Counted from the stretch's first letter, positions 1-11,158 are shown. The stretch: 64,000 nucleotides of DNA from JAPOXR01 sp965199765 (GCA_965199765.1 CBDATC010000002.1:124001-188000), one strand, 5' to 3'. Program-made: numbers and translations. Notes: generated from the letters alone by a model not told the origin.

Positions 1-1058
1 TAGTCAGAACCGCCGCGCAAACCGATGAATTCCCTCTGATAACGGGTTCCAAGACTGGTTAGAACCTCGTGACCGATTGTTAAGGCGGATTCAGCCAAAT
101 CGTCAACCGTTTGCTGTTCACAGATCAACTGAAGCGAAGACGGTGGAGTCGACAGTGCGGATATATCAGCGGTTATCAGGTCCATTGAAATCCGTCCAAT
201 GATAGGACACCGAATCCCGTCATGAAAGAGCGCTGCCCTTTTCCCGGCTATGCGATGGATACCGTCGGCATAGCCAACCGATACCGTTGCGACCATGCAT
301 TGCCGGTCGGCCACCCATGCGGCATTGTAACCGACCGCTTCACCCCTATTGACCAGCCGGATCTGGATCACTGGCAGTTCGAGTTGAATGGCTGGCCGAC
401 CTTCTGTGAAAGGCGCGCAGCCGTACAGACCGATTCCCGGCCGAACCAAATCAAAATGATAGTCCGGGCCGAGCAGAATTCCAGCGGTCGCTGCAAGCGA
501 GCGAAGCGTTGACAAGCCATCGGTGATCTTCAAAAACGTATCGAGCTGCTGCTGATTAAGCGGGTGTTCGGGTTCATCGCCGCATGCAAGGTGGCTCATG
601 ACCAGGCAAAGTTCGGAGCTCAACCCAGAATTTCGGAGAGAAATAAACTCAGCGGGCTCCATACCCAAGCGGTTCATTCCTGTGTCGAGCTGGATAGCGA
701 ACGGCCGACTCGGGCAGTTCTCTTTGTGCAGATGGTATTGTGCGGCCGAGTTCAATGTAGGAATTAAATTAAATTCGTGCAGCAGTTTTGCATCGCCGGG
801 CATATGACCGGACAGCACGAATATATTGGCGCTGTCCGACATGAATCTGCGCAAAACAGCACCTTCCTCTGCCAAGGCAACAAAAAAAGTGTTCACTCCG
901 TGCTTCAGCAGCGCCGTTGCGATTTCGACGGCGCCGAGTCCATATCCGTTGGCTTTCAGCACTGCTCCGGTGTTCACATCAGAAGACGAGAGACTGTCCA
1001 AAGTCTTCCAATTCTCTGAGATTGCAGCGAGATCTATTTTTAATTTTGCGGATGCCAT
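1..1058 (-). CDS. alr: Alanine racemase (at window edge)
   Basis: PLP enzyme that interconverts L- and D-alanine for peptidoglycan. Read leftward from the ATG at 1058, the protein shows the PLP-lysine motif AVLKANGYG (Lys35), DTGMNRLGM, the catalytic-tyrosine motif SVGYADG, RISMDL, and the C-terminal SLGTRYQR. The 352 visible codons match the usual family length, so the gene is complete or nearly so: the last two window bases give TA, the start of a TAA/TAG stop or of a Tyr codon. It lies downstream of dnaB on the same strand, a common alphaproteobacterial order, but a transposase remnant separates the two. The identification is firm; only the end is open. Confidence 0.95.
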   Translation of the reverse strand, partial: MASAKLKIDLAAISENWKTLDSLSSSDVNTGAVLKANGYGLGAVEIATALLKHGVNTFFVALAEEGAVLRRFMSDSANIFVLSGHMPGDAKLLHEFNLIPTLNSAAQYHLHKENCPSRPFAIQLDTGMNRLGMEPAEFISLRNSGLSSELCLVMSHLACGDEPEHPLNQQQLDTFLKITDGLSTLRSLAATAGILLGPDYHFDLVRPGIGLYGCAPFTEGRPAIQLELPVIQIRLVNRGEAVGYNAAWVADRQCMVATVSVGYADGIHRIAGKRAALFHDGIRCPIIGRISMDLITADISALSTPPSSLQLICEQQTVDDLAESALTIGHEVLTSLGTRYQREFIGLRGGSD

Positions 1059-1162
1059 GCCACCTCTTCGCGCCTGGATTTGCGGCTATCAAAGACATAT
1101 TCCTGTCCAAGTGCCACTGCTTTGGAATGCTCATTCCATCTGGGCAGGGGCATGATTCTCAT
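1040..1162 (-). CDS. Possible 40-aa leader ORF overlapping alr
   Basis: An ATG at 1162 opens 40 codons in another frame that end inside the first codons of alr. The predicted peptide is basic, starts MRIMPLPRWNE and has no recognisable domain. The stop overlaps the alr start, which would permit translational coupling, but the ORF may be chance sequence between the IS remnant and alr. Confidence 0.15.
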   Translation of the reverse strand: MRIMPLPRWNEHSKAVALGQEYVFDSRKSRREEVAWHPQN

Positions 1163-1226
1163 ATGACGCAGTTTTGCTTCTGAAATTATCCTGCGCCAAA
1201 AGCGTGAGTAAATCATTCGGCGATGA

Positions 1227-2068
1227 TCAGCGGTTGATTATCATTCGCGGCTTGCTCCGCCGGCCCGCATTTTTTCTTGGCCCGCTCATTTTGCCTTCGG
1301 CATCAATCAGCGAGACAACACACTTGAACGCTTCTCGCCAACCGGCGCTTTCGATCACATCGATGTCTAATTCCCCAGAGTTCATGCGGATTTTCCGTCG
1401 ATGGAGGAATGAACCACCGCCGCGCTTTCAGGCAGTTCATCCCGGGTCCGCGACTCGTTTATTGTCTCCGGGGAACGCTCTTCAGGGCAGCGCCCAGCCT
1501 CGGCGGGCAACCGTGTCAGAACGCTTATCGAAGGTTTTTTACCGCAGAACCGCACCAAGACATCCTCGCATTCTCGATCTTTCTGGCCGCTCATCAACGC
1601 CATGGACAAACCAGAGGCAGCCGGCGGCATATCGCTTTCGTTCAATCCGAGCCGATCTTCGACCGGAACAACCGGCTTCTCCCGGTTATTCGACAGGTTG
1701 TAGCGGGAACGATGGTAATCGACCGGACCGAACAGTGTCATCGCTCCTCCGGCTGAAGCTTCGGTCTTTCTGCGGATCCGGTTTTTGCCCTCCAACGTCG
1801 GCTCATGTTCGTCAAACCCCTCAAATGACCGGCTCAGCAGCGAACGGCACAAGCTGAAGTTCTCGTCCCACAGGGCGGTCTCGGCGCTCAGAAGATCAGC
1901 GCCAAACCCCTTCGCAAGATCGTCTTCTATACCACGATCACTCAACAATTTCTCAGCCTGATCCAATGCTTTTGGCAAACGCATCCGCGAGGTGTCAAAA
2001 ACATCGGATTCGACCAAGATGGACTTGGTGTTGGCAAAGCGCTGATCGGGCTCCATGGCTGTCATCAT
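1227..2068 (-). pseudogene. ISKra4-like transposase remnant
   Basis: N-terminal half of a transposase resembling the ISKra4 family. The first frame (ATG at 2068) has the GPVDYHRSRY segment and the PVEDRLGL segment, where the family has a 'PLD..LGL' signature, and then GKKPSISVLTRL. That frame stops at 1382. A shifted frame continues as GWREAFKCVVSLIDAEG down to a stop at 1227, matching the family's next conserved segment. The catalytic C-terminal half is missing, so this is a frameshifted and truncated relic. It sits between dnaB and alr, which are normally adjacent. Family assignment is from remembered motif patterns. Confidence 0.65.
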
Positions 2069-2282
2069 TATGCACCTTGGTTCTCATTCGCAGGGGCCCC
2101 GCCGGCCCCTATCAAACTTTCACGTTCACAAATTCTGTTTGCCAGCCGGCGCGTCGAAACGCTGTCTCGCGAAAAAATTTGCGATGCACTGGATTTTTCA
2201 CAAAACCAGCACCGGTTTCAAACCATAACTTAAACGACGTGCAAATTTCCGTTGAAAATGATGCGCATGGGAACAAAATCCC

Positions 2283-3791
<1,509 letters not shown>

Positions 3792-4255
3792 TTTCGAATC
3801 CAGATTCTGTTCGGCACAATGTTCACGACCGAGGCGTGAAGTTGCAAAATGTATCTTGCGGTGCAAAAACTGTGGAAAACTCGATCACGTGTGCAATTCG
3901 ATATTGGGTCACTATTAAGAATTCACATTCAATTCCTTAGATTATTCCAATTGCTTCGGCTCGGCTTCGTTCTAAGCTTTTGATAGCTGGCGAATTTGCA
4001 TTCGCACCTATCCGGCGGCGTTTGGTCGGACAAATATCCGGGACAATTGAGAAACGATGGTCGCCACGCGAATTTCACAGAGACAATGGGCAGTTTCAAC
4101 CGGCTGTTCCGCTGCACTCAGTTGTCGATGCGAGCCGCGTTTGGGATCTCATTATTGCCCGCCTGCATGCGCTGGATGGGTTGGCCAGTTGTTCGCACCA
4201 GCTGTTTGGCGTTGCCCGGCGCGGTTAACGCCGGGCGGTTCGTGTGTTATTGCTG
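3792..4255. other. Gap between dnaB and TAXI receptor gene
   Basis: No convincing gene on either strand. The right part carries a GC-rich hairpin (4214-4236) just past the stop of the leftward TAXI gene; the left part must hold the dnaB promoter, but no clear promoter was picked out. Confidence 0.5.
4214..4236 (-). terminator. GC-rich hairpin after TAXI gene
   Basis: GCCCGGCG pairs with CGCCGGGC around a 7-nt loop, 20 nt beyond the stop of the leftward gene. No T-run follows on that strand, so it may be only an mRNA 3' stabilising stem. Confidence 0.35.
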
Positions 4256-5233
4256 TCAATTGAGGATGCCAGCTTCGCGGTAGTATCGCGCTGCGCCGGG
4301 ATGCAGTTCGATCATGCCACGCTTAACGGCGGCGTATTCCGCGTCGAGAGCTTTAGCCCACGGGGCTTCGGAGGTGACTTCGTCGAGATTGTCCCAGAAC
4401 GCTTTGGTCATCTTGTAGACGATCTCCTCGTCGAGGTCGGCGCGCACTCCAATTCCAACTGCGGTATTCATTGAGGTCACCGGGGTTTCATTGACCTGCC
4501 GCGCATAGCTTCCCGCCGGAACATCGTCCCGATAGCGGAAGCGGCCAAGAAACTTATCGACCGCTTCACCCTCTGCGCTTTCCGGGCCGAGAAAACGGAT
4601 GTCCTCGGTTTCGGTGATTTGAATGAACTGACCGCACGGATCAAGACAGCCGTTCACATACACATCGACTTTACCGTCCAGAAACGCCTGAAAGCCGGTT
4701 TGCCAGTTCGCTTTGATCGCCTCGTAATCTTCGTTCGCCACCAACCCGGTCGTCGCTTCGACCCAGCCTTTCGCTGCGTTGTAGGCACCGCCGCCCACCG
4801 GCCCGAGAAAGACTGACGCGCCAGCGATGTCGTCCAGCACAGCTATGCCGGAATCGGCGCGCACCGCGAAGTGATATTGCCCATAGGGAAACCACATCAG
4901 AAGACGCAGATTCTCCGCCAAAGCGGGTGCTTCCGGCTGGTTGGCATACATCGCACGACCACCGGCCATCAGGTTGTACACCACAGGAGATGTCATCGAC
5001 ATATCCAGATTGCCCCGGGCGACCTCCATCATGTGAACGGTAGCTGCACCGCCTGCAGCAACCTCAACCTCAACATCGTCCAGATTGCTGCTCACAATGT
5101 TTGCAAAAGTCGCCATCGCGATTGCTTGGCTTAGCGACGGCGCGATAGTTGCCATCTTAAGCGCACTACTCGCATGTGCGCCGGATACCAAAGTTGCAGC
5201 CAAAAGCGCAGTTGTCAAAAACCGCTTCATCAT
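4256..5233 (-). CDS. TAXI-family TRAP transporter solute-binding protein
   Basis: Periplasmic receptor of the TAXI subgroup of TRAP transporters, which bind small carboxylates or amino acids. The start at 5233 (MMKRF) is preceded by AAGGAG at 7 nt, and the first 22 residues form a signal peptide ending GAHA. The mature part keeps the family's GGAATVHMMEVARGNLDMSM segment near the N-terminus and FLGPVGGGAYN in the middle; length (325) is typical. No TRAP membrane subunit lies nearby, so the partner must be elsewhere or lost. The substrate cannot be told from sequence. Confidence 0.85.
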   Translation of the reverse strand: MMKRFLTTALLAATLVSGAHASSALKMATIAPSLSQAIAMATFANIVSSNLDDVEVEVAAGGAATVHMMEVARGNLDMSMTSPVVYNLMAGGRAMYANQPEAPALAENLRLLMWFPYGQYHFAVRADSGIAVLDDIAGASVFLGPVGGGAYNAAKGWVEATTGLVANEDYEAIKANWQTGFQAFLDGKVDVYVNGCLDPCGQFIQITETEDIRFLGPESAEGEAVDKFLGRFRYRDDVPAGSYARQVNETPVTSMNTAVGIGVRADLDEEIVYKMTKAFWDNLDEVTSEAPWAKALDAEYAAVKRGMIELHPGAARYYREAGILN

Positions 5234-5566
5234 CTGTTTGCTCCTTATTAAATCTGTAATCTTCGCAGCGTTCGAATTCGATTTCTTGATCAATGAGCTG
5301 CCGAACAAAAATCAACTCTTGTTGTGCAGTTCAATATAGCGAAGCTGAAATTATGCAAGCATGATGATTAAGCGGTGGGATTTATTGCGTTGAAGATAAC
5401 GGGTCTTGAAATTCTGAATTTGCTGTCCGACGGACCGTGCCGGAATTGAAAGTGTCGTCGTGCAAGGTGACTTTCGACCTAATAAACCTTACGTTTTGCC
5501 AGAGCGTCTGTTCTGGTGTCTGAATGGTTGGAATGGGCATGTTGGCAAAATGGAGGATACCGCGCC

Positions 5567-6325
5567 ATGGATTTAGGACTTGCAGGCAAGGTAGCGATCG
5601 TAACCGGCGCGGCATCGGGAATTGGACGCGCCGTTGCTGCGATGCTGGTAGCGGAAGGTGCGCAGACAGTTGGATTGGATCGTAGCAACGTTGAATTGAA
5701 TGGCTGCGAAATGATGCAATTGGACCTAGGTGATGACAACGCGTGCCGGGTGGCAGTTGATGCGGTTTTGCGGACGCACGGGCAGATTTACGGGTTGGTC
5801 AACTGCGCTGGAAAAAACGATGTCGTTGGATTGCAAGCGGGACCGGAGCGATTCCGCATGTCGGTGAACAACAGTCTGACTCACTACTACACGCTTGCGA
5901 GTCTATGCCGAACTTCATTGATCGAATGCCGTGGAGCGATCGTCAATATCGCGTCCAAGACCGGATTGACCGGGCAGGGCGGCACATCAGGATACGCTGC
6001 TGCAAAAGCCGGGCAACTGGGATTGACAAGGGAGTGGGCAGTAGAACTGGCCCCGCACGGCGTTAGGGTCAACGCTGTGATTCCCGCGGAAGTTATGACG
6101 CCGATGTATGCCGAATGGCTGTCGAATTTTCCGGACAGCGAAGCGATGATGGCGGAAATCAAGAACTCGATTCCGCTCGGAAATCGAATGACAAAGCCGG
6201 AGGAAGTCGCTGCGATGGCGGTATTCCTTCTTTCGAAGCATTCGGCCCACACAACCGGTCAATGGCTTCACGTCGATGGTGGCTATACCCATCTTGATCG
6301 GCGGATGACACAGTCATCAGTCTGA
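5567..6325 (+). CDS. L-fucose dehydrogenase-like SDR
   Basis: NAD(P)-dependent short-chain dehydrogenase, 252 aa. It has the TGAASGIG cofactor loop (13-20), NCAG, Ser130, and Tyr143/Lys147 in SGYAAAK. Its blocks VNIASKTGLTGQGGTSGY, VRVNAVIPAEVMTPMY and HVDGGYTHLDR closely follow, from memory, the L-fucose dehydrogenases of the non-phosphorylating pathway, which oxidise L-fucose to L-fuconolactone. A GGAGG stands 10 nt before the ATG at 5567. A FucU mutarotase (20786) and a fuconolactonase-like amidohydrolase (17666) nearby support this role. Related 6-deoxy or pentose sugars are possible substrates. Confidence 0.8.
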   Translation: MDLGLAGKVAIVTGAASGIGRAVAAMLVAEGAQTVGLDRSNVELNGCEMMQLDLGDDNACRVAVDAVLRTHGQIYGLVNCAGKNDVVGLQAGPERFRMSVNNSLTHYYTLASLCRTSLIECRGAIVNIASKTGLTGQGGTSGYAAAKAGQLGLTREWAVELAPHGVRVNAVIPAEVMTPMYAEWLSNFPDSEAMMAEIKNSIPLGNRMTKPEEVAAMAVFLLSKHSAHTTGQWLHVDGGYTHLDRRMTQSSV

Positions 6326-6328
6326 TTG

Positions 6329-6352
6329 CTTGGCTTGGTTTTCTTAGCCAAG
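6329..6352 (+). terminator. Hairpin after SDR gene
   Basis: CTTGGCT and AGCCAAG form a 7-bp stem with a 10-nt T-rich loop directly after the stop of the L-fucose dehydrogenase-like gene. There is no T-tail, so an intrinsic terminator is only possible. Confidence 0.35.
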
Positions 6353-6847
6353 GAACCGGCATTCTGCTCATCAAACAAGAATTGCAAATTTGAGCGCAAA
6401 TTTGCCGCTGAATTCTGAGAGTGTTCCGAGCCGCAAGAAAATGCTGTGTCACCTGATGGTCGGTGCCATCGTTTTGCTGGTCCACCAGATGATGCGCACA
6501 AAACTCTGAGTTAGTTCCGTTGATCATCGCTTGCCAAGAGATCGGTCAAGATCCAAATAACAGAGCCCGAATTTCCTCCGACAATTCTACTTGATTGAAT
6601 CGCGGAACCGAAGAGCTGTGACCCCTCTGCAGATCGACCTTGTCGATGGGTATTTCAATAGGCTTGATTGTTGTCCAGGCACAGCAGACGGTCGTCTGCT
6701 CGGACACCGAATTTCTTGGCGGATCCGAGGCGTAGGGCATCCGGGTCCAAATTATTCGACACCATGCAAGGGCGGAGAAACCAACTGACAGGAAATACGA
6801 TCTGTTGACTGAACTCTGTGCGGTCAAGCATCAAAATTCGTTAACTA
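6353..6847. other. Non-coding gap between SDR and SorC regulator
   Basis: About 500 bp between the 3' ends of two converging genes. A 93-codon leftward frame (6546-6827) has no recognisable domain and no good start context. I see no gene; it may be decayed sequence. Confidence 0.4.
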
Positions 6848-7825
6848 TCAAGTGAAGGTGTTATGGTTTTTCGCCAATTCGAACAAGCGTTCGGTCGTGA
6901 ATTTGTCAGTAATGAGCACGTCGATTGCACGTGTATTCAACGCTCCGAAGATCGCCTCCGACTTAGATTGTCCACCGGCAAGGGCGACTACTCGATTGAT
7001 TTTCGCCAGTTCGCCCAATGACATGCCTATAACCCGCTCATCCAACGGCGTTCTCACCGGATGTCCATTGATGTCGAAAAACCGCAAGCTGATATCGCCG
7101 ACTCCCCCAGCTTCCGCGACTTCAGCTAACTCACTCTCCGAGAAGACATTGCCGCTGCGCGCTAGCATGCGGGAAGGCTCTATGGCACCGATGCCCACGA
7201 TTGAAAGAGTGATTTTGTGAAAAAGTTCGGTTGTTTCCCGTACAAACGGGTCGCTTACCAATACGAGCTTGGCTTCCCGCGATTGAGCGACCCCGGGTGT
7301 TATTAGCAGACGCGGTTCGCCACCGGTTAATTGCGCAAGACGCGTCGTTAATTGTGTTGCATGCGACTGCACCGACGGATTCCCCATTCCGCCAAGAGTT
7401 TGAACGACAAATTTGGCTTTGCGCGAACTCATCGGATGGACATTGTCCACCATTCTTAGAATTGTTTCACTCCAACTTGATACACCGATGACCTCTTCGG
7501 ACTGCATTGTGACTTCAATGAAATGAGCGGCGGCTACCCCGATCCGAGCCATAATGGCTTCCTCTCGGTCTTCGTTGCAATCCAGCACAATTGCCTCTCG
7601 CAGACCGAAAACCTCTCTCAATCCGGACTCGAGCTCTGCGTATGTTCCGGGCGGCGCAACGATTGTCGTTCTAACGATCCCTTCTTTCTGCGCACGTTTC
7701 AACATCCGCGAAACGGTGGCTTGAGAAATGCTTAGGTGTTCAGCGATTTCAGCCTGTCGCCAACTCTGCACATGGTACATGTGGGCAATTCGCGTTATCA
7801 ATCTGAGGTCATCAAGTCGCGTCAA
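6848..7825 (-). CDS. SorC-family sugar-responsive regulator
   Basis: Transcriptional regulator of 325 aa with the SorC/DeoR-like design: an N-terminal helix-turn-helix (residues 1-60, with RQAEIAEHLSISQATVSRML) followed by a sugar-phosphate-binding domain that resembles sugar isomerases (VIGVSSWSET, VQTLGGMGNP, GIGAIEPSRML, GDISLRFFD, NRVVALAGGQSKSEAI). SorC proteins usually respond to a phosphorylated intermediate of the pathway they control. It is the last gene of the leftward transketolase-kinase operon, 45 bp after the kinase, so it is probably autoregulated with that operon and acts on the divergent promoter region near 11.2-11.3 kb. Confidence 0.88.
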   Translation of the reverse strand: MTRLDDLRLITRIAHMYHVQSWRQAEIAEHLSISQATVSRMLKRAQKEGIVRTTIVAPPGTYAELESGLREVFGLREAIVLDCNEDREEAIMARIGVAAAHFIEVTMQSEEVIGVSSWSETILRMVDNVHPMSSRKAKFVVQTLGGMGNPSVQSHATQLTTRLAQLTGGEPRLLITPGVAQSREAKLVLVSDPFVRETTELFHKITLSIVGIGAIEPSRMLARSGNVFSESELAEVAEAGGVGDISLRFFDINGHPVRTPLDERVIGMSLGELAKINRVVALAGGQSKSEAIFGALNTRAIDVLITDKFTTERLFELAKNHNTFT

Positions 7826-7870
7826 GATTTTCTCCGCGTCAACGAGCCAGCGCCTGAATCTGATAGCGCT

Positions 7871-9343
7871 TCAATCGCAGCGCATCGAACGTGTGACTGC
7901 TTTAGACCAGCTAAAACGAACGGAATCGCGGGCGACGTCATCAAGCTTCGAATCAAATGTTCGTCCTCGACGGTCAAATTCGGCAATTTCAGCAAGTCCG
8001 GACCAGAATCCCACTTCAAGACCTGCCAGATAAGATGCACCCAGTGCAGATGCTTCCGAGCTCTCGCTCGTATAAACCGGATGATCTAGAAAGTCAGTTA
8101 ACTTCTGCATAATGAACTCGTTGCGACTGGGTCCGCCATCTACAGAAAGCAATCCAATTCCGGTAGGGATTTCAGCTTTGATTATGTCGAACACATCACA
8201 GATCTGAAGTGCCATGCTTAGTGCGGCAGCGTGTGCGACATGGGCCGGACCCGCGCCAAAAGTCAGGCCAGAGATCAGCCCGCGCGCACTGGAGTTCCAG
8301 TGCGGCGATCCTAGGCCGACAAGCGCGGGAACCAAATTGACACCGAGCGTGCTGTCAACGGATTTAGCTAACTCCAATAATGCGTCGACGTTCTGAAGAC
8401 CCAGCAGGTTCGCTGTCCAAGGGAGAATTGACGCGCAAACCAAAATGTTGCCTTCGAATGCAAATGTGGGATTTCCGCCAAGCTGCCAAGCGACGGTCGT
8501 CGTGATGCCTTTGGGTGGTTCGATGAATTTTTGAATTGTGGTCATTACAGAAGAACCAGTGCCCAACGTCACCTTGCTGTCTCCAAAATTGAATGCGCCG
8601 TGACCAAACAGCGCTCCATGCGAGTCACCGATCGCCGCTGCGACCGGAATGGCATTGGGAATTCCAGCGACGTTTTTGGTTAAACCAAAAACACCTGAAC
8701 TATCACAAACCGTGGGCAGCAAAGACGGGTCGACACCAAAAAGGGAACACAGTTCCGTGTCCCATTCGCCCGATTGCAGATTATAGAGCTGTGTGCGTGC
8801 CGCGTTTGATGCGTCAGTAGCGTGCACTTCACCGCCTGTGAATTTCCATATCAACCAAGAATCCACAGTGCCGACACAAATATTGCCTGTTGCTTCGCTT
8901 TGGCAATAATTTTCCACCAGCCACTTAATTTTGGTTGCTGGGAACAATGGATCAAGCGGCAACCCGGTTTTGGCAATAACCGTTGCTTCATGCCCCTCAG
9001 CGATCAACGCGTCGCAGGCCGCCGCAGTGCGACGGCATTGCCAAATGATGACCGGACCAACCGGTTCTCCGCTCACTCGGTTCCAGGCAAGTATCGATTC
9101 TCTCTGGTTCGAAATTCCCAAGGCACGGATTTCGTTGGCGGGATGCCCCTTCAGGCAATTTCTTATCGCTGTAAGGACGCCTGACCAGATTTCGTTAGCG
9201 TCTTGCTGAACCCAGCCCGGCGCCGGGTGCTGCGTTCTGATCGGGCAGGCGCCGCTGGACAATACGCTTCCATCACCGGCAACCAATATAGACTTGACGT
9301 TGGTTGTGCCTTCGTCGATCGAAAGAATGGATCCGCGGGCCAT
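7871..9343 (-). CDS. FGGY carbohydrate kinase, glycerol kinase-like
   Basis: ATP-dependent sugar or polyol kinase of the FGGY family, 490 aa, most like the glycerol kinase branch: N-terminal SIDEGTTNVKSILV, ISNQRES, VIIWQCRRT, CVGTVDSWLIWKFTGG, VTLGTGSSVMTT and the C-terminal LLSVDGGPSRNEFIMQ. In GlpK the segment is ALGISNQRET with W/D contacts to glycerol; here the substrate pocket differs enough that the substrate is open. It follows the split transketolase with only a few bases between genes, pointing to phosphorylation of a ketose such as a tetrulose or pentulose that the transketolase then uses. That link is inference. Confidence 0.85.
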   Translation of the reverse strand: MARGSILSIDEGTTNVKSILVAGDGSVLSSGACPIRTQHPAPGWVQQDANEIWSGVLTAIRNCLKGHPANEIRALGISNQRESILAWNRVSGEPVGPVIIWQCRRTAAACDALIAEGHEATVIAKTGLPLDPLFPATKIKWLVENYCQSEATGNICVGTVDSWLIWKFTGGEVHATDASNAARTQLYNLQSGEWDTELCSLFGVDPSLLPTVCDSSGVFGLTKNVAGIPNAIPVAAAIGDSHGALFGHGAFNFGDSKVTLGTGSSVMTTIQKFIEPPKGITTTVAWQLGGNPTFAFEGNILVCASILPWTANLLGLQNVDALLELAKSVDSTLGVNLVPALVGLGSPHWNSSARGLISGLTFGAGPAHVAHAAALSMALQICDVFDIIKAEIPTGIGLLSVDGGPSRNEFIMQKLTDFLDHPVYTSESSEASALGASYLAGLEVGFWSGLAEIAEFDRRGRTFDSKLDDVARDSVRFSWSKAVTRSMRCD

Positions 9344-9344
9344 A

Positions 9345-10304
9345 TCAAGCCTTTTTGTTCAGCAGTTCAATTGCGCTTTCCGCGATGCCATCCGGCGACA
9401 TTCCAAACTTGTCCAGAAGAAAATTCGCCGAACCGGTGGGGGCAAAAATTCCGGGCACACCTAACCGTTTCATCGGCACAGGCGCTTGTTCGACGACAAT
9501 TTCAGCAACAGCGCTTCCTAATCCTCCGAAAATGGTGTGTTCTTCACAGGTTAAAATCGCACCGGTTTCCCAAGCGGCATCAGCGATCGCATTTTCGTCG
9601 ATCGGGCGGACTGTGGACATATTCAAAACGCGCGCCTTTATCCCTCTCGAAGCCAGCTTCCAAGCTGCTGAAACCGCGCGGTGGGTAAGAGTTCCGTTGG
9701 CGATAATCGTCAAATCCCTGCCCTCGCGCAGCGTGTCGGCTTTGCCGAGTTGAAACTGATGTTCTCTTGGAAATAGGTCCGGCACCCCGATTCTGCTGAT
9801 CCGCAGAAAGACGGGGCCAGTAAAAGAGGCTGCCCAACGCGTTGCCGCCGAGGTCTCAATTCGATCCGCGGGCGCCACAACCGCCACATTCGGGATTGCT
9901 CGAATCCAGGCAAAATCCTCTATGGAATGGTGCGTCGGTCCCAACACGCCATACGCCATGCCCGGGCTCATTCCACAGAGTTTAACGTTTGTGTTGGAGT
10001 AGGCGACGTCGGCTTTGATCTGCTCTAATGCCCGACCGGTCAAAAAACATGCCGCAGCGCAAACGAAAGGCAGCTTACCACCGTTCGCCAATCCTGCTCC
10101 TACGCCGACAAGATTCTGTTCGGCAATTCCGACATTGATTAACCGATCAGGCCATTTCTCTTTGAAGCTTCCGAGCTTACTCGACCCGACGGAATCATTG
10201 CATACGGCAACAATGTCCAAGTTCTGCGCAGCAATGGCTTCGAGTGTCGATGTAAAGGCATCGCGGCAGTCATGGAGCTCATCGGCGCATTGCTTGATGC
10301 TCAC
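9345..10304 (-). CDS. Transketolase, C-terminal (Pyr/anchor) subunit
   Basis: Second half of a transketolase encoded as a separate 319-aa protein. It carries the pyrimidine-binding domain (INVGIAEQNLVGVGAGLA, FAWIRAIPNVAVVAPADRIE) and the C-terminal transketolase domain (LTIIANGTLTHRAVSAAWKLA, MSTVRPIDENAI, TCEEHTIFGGLGSAVAE). The glutamate of GIAEQN is the one that activates thiamine diphosphate in this family. Its start overlaps the stop of the N-terminal subunit gene by four bases (ATGA), so the halves are translated together and should assemble. Split transketolases are common in polyol and rare-sugar operons. It transfers two-carbon units between ketose and aldose phosphates. Confidence 0.93.
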   Translation of the reverse strand: MSIKQCADELHDCRDAFTSTLEAIAAQNLDIVAVCNDSVGSSKLGSFKEKWPDRLINVGIAEQNLVGVGAGLANGGKLPFVCAAACFLTGRALEQIKADVAYSNTNVKLCGMSPGMAYGVLGPTHHSIEDFAWIRAIPNVAVVAPADRIETSAATRWAASFTGPVFLRISRIGVPDLFPREHQFQLGKADTLREGRDLTIIANGTLTHRAVSAAWKLASRGIKARVLNMSTVRPIDENAIADAAWETGAILTCEEHTIFGGLGSAVAEIVVEQAPVPMKRLGVPGIFAPTGSANFLLDKFGMSPDGIAESAIELLNKKA

Positions 10305-11158
10305 AAATCGAACCCCTCGGCATTTGCCTCAGCCTCGAGTTCGGCCAGCCCTGCTTCGGTTTGCTCGGCATTGGGCACTTTGTGATGCCAGGCGACATTG
10401 TCCGTCATAAACGAAATGCCTTGTCCCTTATTGGTGTGGGCTACAATGCATTTCGGTCGGCCAGCGACGACGGATTGCCGGGACAGGGCCTTGCGAATGG
10501 CTTCCACATCATGTCCGTTAATTTCTTCCACCGCCCAGCCGAATGTCTCGAGTTTAGGACGGAATGGAGCAATGTCGTTGGTCTCATCCAGTCTGGCGCC
10601 CTGCTGCAGACGGTTGTGGTCAATGACCACCGTCAAATTGTCCAGTTTGAAATGCGCCGCCGCCATAACGGCTTCCCAGTTCGACCCCTCCTGCATTTCA
10701 CCGTCGCCCGTTACCACGAAGGTTCGCCAATCGGCATTATTGAGCTTCGCCGCTTTGGCCATGCCTACTCCGACGGGCAAACCATGCCCAAGCGGACCGG
10801 TATTCGTCTCGACTCCGGGCACTTTGGTGCGATCCGGGTGACCGTTGAGCCGCGAGTTCGGTTTAAGAAATGTTGAGATTTCATCTTTCGGAACAAATCC
10901 TCGTTCGGACAATGTGATGTACAGAGCGAGCGCTGTGTGTCCTTTGCTTAGGATCAGACGGTCTCGAAGCGGGTTCAACGGCGCATCGGGGTCCACGCGC
11001 AGGATATCGAAATACAGAACAGTAAGGATGTCGATGACCGACATTTCTCCGCCAATGTGTCCCGCGCCCGCTTCGAATACTGCGCGCAGATCGCGACGAC
11101 GTATCCGGTTGGCGACGGATTTCAGTTCCGCTATGGCATTGCTCTTAAGCATAAACAT
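10301..11158 (-). CDS. Transketolase, N-terminal (PP) subunit
   Basis: First half of a split transketolase, 285 aa, holding the diphosphate/Mg-binding domain: AGAGHIGGEMSVIDILTVLY, LSKGHTALALY, the GPLGHGLPVGVGMA loop, and the thiamine motif GDGEMQEGSNWEA running to DHNRLQQG. Two ATG codons (11158 and 11152) are possible starts; the distal one is kept here. First gene of the leftward transketolase-kinase-SorC operon, reading away from the ABC permease gene, with a promoter-like sequence immediately upstream. Cytoplasmic; substrate range unknown. Confidence 0.93.
   Translation of the reverse strand: MFMLKSNAIAELKSVANRIRRRDLRAVFEAGAGHIGGEMSVIDILTVLYFDILRVDPDAPLNPLRDRLILSKGHTALALYITLSERGFVPKDEISTFLKPNSRLNGHPDRTKVPGVETNTGPLGHGLPVGVGMAKAAKLNNADWRTFVVTGDGEMQEGSNWEAVMAAAHFKLDNLTVVIDHNRLQQGARLDETNDIAPFRPKLETFGWAVEEINGHDVEAIRKALSRQSVVAGRPKCIVAHTNKGQGISFMTDNVAWHHKVPNAEQTEAGLAELEAEANAEGFDL

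Noticed and set aside
3792..3866. TTG-initiated 25-codon N-terminal extension of DnaB
   Set aside because: Other DnaB proteins begin near the ATG at 3791 and the extension has no ribosome site or conserved sequence.
9345..11158. Split transketolase as a frameshifted single gene
   Set aside because: The four-base ATGA overlap with an internal start and the domain border at the junction are the normal layout of two-gene transketolases, not a mutation.
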